The notes under the pieces were generated by a model. It was not told where the DNA came from, did no database searches, and was given only the letters and a program-made list of their open reading frames with translations. A stretch of 33,724 nucleotides of DNA from Longimicrobium sp. (GTDB lineage: Bacteria; Gemmatimonadota; Gemmatimonadetes; Longimicrobiales; Longimicrobiaceae): NCBI GenBank assembly GCA_036377595.1, contig DASUYB010000123.1:1-33724 (forward strand), read 5' to 3'. Both the position numbers and the translations under genes were made by a program. Of this stretch, positions 31,188 through 33,724 are shown piece by piece. Positions within the stretch are counted from its first letter, which is position 1, and every line of letters starts with the position of its first letter.

Positions 31188-32135
31188 TCATTCCAGCAGC
31201 TCGCGCTGCATCCGCCGCTTGCGCATCAGGTCGTACACGTGGGCGATCTCGCCGCCCAGGATGAACACCACGGCCGAGTAGTAGATCCACAGCACCAGGA
31301 TAATCGGCGTCACCAGCGCGCCGTACACCGTGGTCCACCCCGTGGAATGCAGCACGTAGGTAGCGAACAGCCCCTTGAGCAGCTCCCACGCCAGCGAGGT
31401 GAACACCGCCGCCACGATCGCCATCCGCCAGGGCGTGCGCCGCTTGGGAAGGTAGCGGTAGATCAGCAGGAACATCAGGAAGATGAACAGGAACGCCAGC
31501 AACCGCGCCCACACCAGCTGCACCGTCTGCACGTCCAGCCACCGGCTCCCGATCAGCCGCACCCCCATCTCCTGCGCGGCGGTGAGGATCACGGTGATCC
31601 CCGTGTTGGCCACGAACAGCGTTCCCGCCACCAGCACCATCTGCAGGTCGAACACCTTCCCCTCCACGATCCCCCGCTCCTCGGGAAGGTCGAAGATCTC
31701 CTTCAGCGAGGTCCGGAGCGTGGCGATCAGCCGCGTGCTGCTCCACAGGAAGAGCACCAGGCCGATCACGCCGAAGCTGGTGCGCCCCGCCAGCACCGCG
31801 TCGATGATCTGGTAGGTGCGGTTGACGACCGACTCGGTGGGGGGGAGGATGGTGACGACGTAGTCGACCGCCGCCTTGCGCGGATCGTCGACGATGCGGT
31901 TCAGGACGATGCCGAAGATCCCCACCAGCATCAGCAGGAAGGGGATGGCCCCGAACACCACGTCGAAAGCGATCCCCCCGGCCAGGAAAAAGATCTCGTC
32001 CTCGCCGGCCTTGCGGTACAGGTGCGCGACGAAGTCTCCTCCGCCGCGCGTGACGCGCGCGAGGGCCGCCACGGCGGCCCTCGGCACGTTCACCCGGCGC
32101 GTCCAGCGCCTGCGCTCGGCGGTCGGCGGAGACAT
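31188..32135 (-). CDS. YihY/BrkB-family inner membrane protein
   Basis: This 315-residue membrane protein has about six hydrophobic helices. Family motifs include FFLAGGIAFDVVFGAIPFLLMLVG, a cytoplasmic middle, LIYRYLPKRRTPWRMAIVAAVFTSLAWELLKGLFATYV, and GALVTPIILVLWIYYSAVVFILGGEIAHVY. The family was once annotated as RNase BN in error, and its function is not settled. Its TGA overlaps the most upstream possible ATG of the L,D-transpeptidase (ATGA). Genes for a YtxH-like protein and a CheY-like regulator lie 49 and 594 bases upstream on the same strand, so a four-gene operon is likely. Confidence 0.92.
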   Translation of the reverse strand: MSPPTAERRRWTRRVNVPRAAVAALARVTRGGGDFVAHLYRKAGEDEIFFLAGGIAFDVVFGAIPFLLMLVGIFGIVLNRIVDDPRKAAVDYVVTILPPTESVVNRTYQIIDAVLAGRTSFGVIGLVLFLWSSTRLIATLRTSLKEIFDLPEERGIVEGKVFDLQMVLVAGTLFVANTGITVILTAAQEMGVRLIGSRWLDVQTVQLVWARLLAFLFIFLMFLLIYRYLPKRRTPWRMAIVAAVFTSLAWELLKGLFATYVLHSTGWTTVYGALVTPIILVLWIYYSAVVFILGGEIAHVYDLMRKRRMQRELLE

Positions 32136-32184
32136 GCGCCGTAAACTCGCGGCGGCGCGGCGCTTCCGTCAACGCCCGCCCGTC

Positions 32185-32706
32185 TCAGGCCAGGTCGCCG
32201 CGGTCCTCCTCGGTGGTGACCTCGGTGATCACGACCTCGCCGCCAGCGGCGGACGACGACGCCTCGGACGCCTCCGCATCCCCGTCGTCCGCGCCATCGC
32301 CGTCGCGGCGGGTGCGGTAGGCGCGCTTGGCGTCGTCCACGCGGCGCTGCAGCTCGCCGCGCGCGTCGCGGGCGGCGCTGCGCCCCACCTCCAGCGCGCT
32401 GCGGGCCTGGTGCACGCGCGTCTCCACCTCGCCGCGCACGGACTCGAAGGCCCCGCCCACGCGGCCGCGGGTGGCCTCCACGCGGTCGGCCACGCGGTCG
32501 CGCACGCCGGTCACCCGCCCCTCCACGTCGTCGCGCAGGCGCCGCGCGGCGCCCACGATCTCGGCCTGCGTCTCGGCGCCCGAGCGCGGGGCCAGCAGCA
32601 GCGCCACCGCGGCGCCCACCAGCGCGCCCAGCAGGAAGGTGCCGGCGCCACTCCCGCCGCCGCGCGTCTCGATCACGAAGGTCGGCAGGTCGTCGTAGTC
32701 CGCCAT
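32185..32706 (-). CDS. YtxH-like membrane-anchored protein
   Basis: This 173-residue protein has a single transmembrane segment (21-40, AGTFLLGALVGAAVALLLAP) followed by RSGAETQAEI, the usual YtxH pattern. A long amphipathic, Arg/Glu/Val-rich helical region (about 50-135: RLRDDVEGRVTGVRDRVADR) is probably a coiled coil. The tail is acidic and Ser-rich. YtxH proteins are often general-stress envelope proteins of unknown mechanism. The start lies 23 bases after the CheY-like gene stop. There is no clear ribosome site, so coupling to that gene is likely. A yihY-like gene follows. Confidence 0.82.
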   Translation of the reverse strand: MADYDDLPTFVIETRGGGSGAGTFLLGALVGAAVALLLAPRSGAETQAEIVGAARRLRDDVEGRVTGVRDRVADRVEATRGRVGGAFESVRGEVETRVHQARSALEVGRSAARDARGELQRRVDDAKRAYRTRRDGDGADDGDAEASEASSSAAGGEVVITEVTTEEDRGDLA

Positions 32707-32729
32707 GGGTGGGGTTCCGGAGAAAGGGG

Positions 32730-33128
32730 TCAGCCCTGCGCGGCCGCCGCGGCGTGGGCGCCGGGTCCGTCGTGGCGCTCCAGCGCGTGCCGCAGGCGCT
32801 TGAGATCGACGGGCTTCTGCAGGAAGAAGTCGGCCTCGCGCTGCAGCAGCCGCTCCACGCCGTCGCCCCCGCACGCGCCGGTGATCACGATGAAGGTGAC
32901 CGGGTGCGGCGCCTGCGAGCGCACCCTGCGCAGGATCTGCAGGCCGTCGGTGTCGGGAAGGTAGAAGTCGCAGACCACGGTGTCGGGGCGGAACTCGCTG
33001 AGCCGCCGGAGCCCCGCCTCGCCGTTCTCGGCCGACGCCACCGTGTAGCCCTCTTCGGACAGCAGGCTTTCCAGTGCCTCCCGCGCACCCGGCTCGTCTT
33101 CGATGACCAGAATACGTTGTGCAGCCAT
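32730..33128 (-). CDS. Single-domain response regulator
   Basis: This 132-residue protein is a stand-alone receiver of the CheY type. The acidic pair is Glu10/Asp11 in LVIEDEPGAR, the phosphoacceptor is Asp54 (VVCDFYLPDTDG), Thr83 is in FIVITGA and Lys105 in FLQKPVD. There is no output domain; the C-terminus ends in a His/Ala-rich stretch (ALERHDGPGAHAAAAAQG). It may work in a phosphorelay or bind a partner. No kinase is adjacent. It is the first gene of the probable operon with the YtxH-like, YihY-like and L,D-transpeptidase genes, which suggests an envelope-related role. ATG 33128 is preferred; the frame extends 31 codons further. Confidence 0.9.
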   Translation of the reverse strand: MAAQRILVIEDEPGAREALESLLSEEGYTVASAENGEAGLRRLSEFRPDTVVCDFYLPDTDGLQILRRVRSQAPHPVTFIVITGACGGDGVERLLQREADFFLQKPVDLKRLRHALERHDGPGAHAAAAAQG

Positions 33129-33325
33129 TGCCCTGCAACACTCGGGTGCGCGGTTCGTCCGTCGCTCGTACTGGCGAAAGGGCAATCGGCATGCCACTTC
33201 CCTGTAAACTGATGTTTTCACCAGAATGCAGCAAAGTCGTTGAAACAGGCGGATGTAGGTGGAACAAACCTTCGGCGTCCAGAGAACTGAGCGGCGTTCA
33301 TTTACATTCCTGAACAGAAGGTCTC

Positions 33326-33341
33326 ACGCGGAGGCGCGGAG
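33326..33341 (+). repeat. Octamer ACGCGGAG, two-unit half copy
   Basis: The units ACGCGGAG (33326-33333) and GCGCGGAG (33334-33341) are preceded by AACAGAAGGTCTC, much as the copy at 18560 is preceded by AACAGAAGGGCCTC. The shared flank shows that the element extends beyond the octamers. Confidence 0.65.
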
Positions 33342-33467
33342 AACAGCGGAGACGTCGGCGCCGCTCCTCCTCCGCCCGCGTTCTTCCGCTCATCCGCCGC
33401 GAAGGCTACCAGGACGAGAGCGGGGCGATCATCTGCAAAGCAGGTCCCTTGTCCCTAGGGAGGGGAT

Positions 33468-33560
33468 CCAGGAAAGGTCTCTCACAGAGGGCACGGAGAC
33501 CGCGGAGGAACTGCTTTTCTTCTCCGTGAACTCTGTGTCCTCTGTGATACTAAATCCTGG
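33468..33560. repeat. Nonamer palindrome, copy 3, with outer arms
   Basis: The left arm (33478-33509) holds TCACAGAGG, GCACGGAGA and CCGCGGAGG. The right arm (33520-33549) mirrors it. Outside these, ATCCAGGA on the left and TCCTGGT on the right add further complementarity. It lies directly upstream of the probable transposase gene. Confidence 0.75.
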
Positions 33561-33634
33561 TGAAGTGTTGCCGCAGGATGTACCATACGTATCCGAGTTC
33601 ACGTCGTTTATTTCCTCGAAAAACGGAGGACGCG

Positions 33635-33724
33635 ATGGGAGCCCGGCTGAAGGTCCAACCGCACCTGACGCAGGACGAGATCCGGGGATACTTCCTCACC
33701 AGCGAGGACGTGGTCGAGCAGAGC
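33635..33724 (+). CDS. IS630-type transposase, N-terminal fragment (cut by window)
   Basis: The first 30 codons are visible and the gene runs off the right edge. GGAGGA five bases before the ATG gives a strong ribosome site. The peptide begins MGARLKVQPHLTQDEIRGYF, which resembles the N-terminal helix-turn-helix segment of IS630-family transposases (pattern RLKVxPHLSxEEI). The catalytic DDE domain is not in view, so neither the family nor intactness can be confirmed. The upstream DNA is repeat-rich. A non-mobile winged-helix protein is the alternative. Confidence 0.5.
   Translation, partial: MGARLKVQPHLTQDEIRGYFLTSEDVVEQS

Larger units (their letters stand above)
33129..33634. other. Gene-free stretch with two repeat elements
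   Basis: This 506-base stretch contains an octamer half copy (33326-33341) and a nonamer palindrome with outer arms (33468-33560). No gene is supported. The left end of an IS element may begin between about 33560 and 33634, but no terminal repeat can be defined without the other end. Confidence 0.55.

Overview
The window is chromosomal DNA of very high GC content from a Gram-negative bacterium. The closest fit I can propose is Gemmatimonadota, family Longimicrobiaceae. That rests on inference: the GC content, the pinensin-type leader of a Cys-rich RiPP precursor, abundant LytTR-type regulation, and intergenic DNA full of short palindromic repeats. No rRNA, tRNA or CRISPR was seen. Twenty-nine coding regions are supported, one of them cut by the right edge. 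Because of the GC bias, many long antisense frames are open and are not genes.

Left part (1-9086), accessory: a 97-residue RiPP precursor converges on a LytTR response regulator/LytS-type sensor kinase pair. The kinase start overlaps the regulator stop, and the kinase contains a second, degenerate kinase half. Upstream on the same strand is a single-module nonribosomal peptide synthetase (C-A-PCP-TE). Next, on the plus strand, comes a probable toxin-antitoxin pair with a PIN-domain RNase and an unrecognised 64-residue partner.

Middle (9087-21125): a small heat-shock protein and a two-CBS protein on the plus strand. The minus strand carries phosphoglucose isomerase with an overlapping diacylglycerol-kinase-like gene, a CASTOR/POLLUX-type ion channel, a PhnP-like metallo-beta-lactamase-fold hydrolase, pyruvate kinase and a secreted erythromycin-esterase-family protein. 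Two small hypothetical genes lie on the plus strand.

Right part (21126-33128), almost all minus strand: clpP, a secreted LVIVD-repeat protein, glyQS, a TPR/HD-GYP protein, a ZU5-like lipoprotein, pyrF, smpB overlapping an N-acetylmuramoyl-L-alanine amidase, and a run of CheY-like regulator, YtxH-like protein, YihY/BrkB membrane protein and L,D-transpeptidase. The run begins cell-envelope genes that are probably co-transcribed. The right edge holds the first 30 codons of a probable IS630-type transposase.

The most distinctive feature is the intergenic DNA. It carries several families of palindromic elements whose arms are themselves tandem arrays of 7-, 8- or 9-base units, several with the core AGTGC. 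There are also two-hairpin elements and a nested inverted repeat of about 180 bases. One octamer array lies across the possible start codons of the L,D-transpeptidase. All functional statements come from reading motifs by eye; no database search was run.
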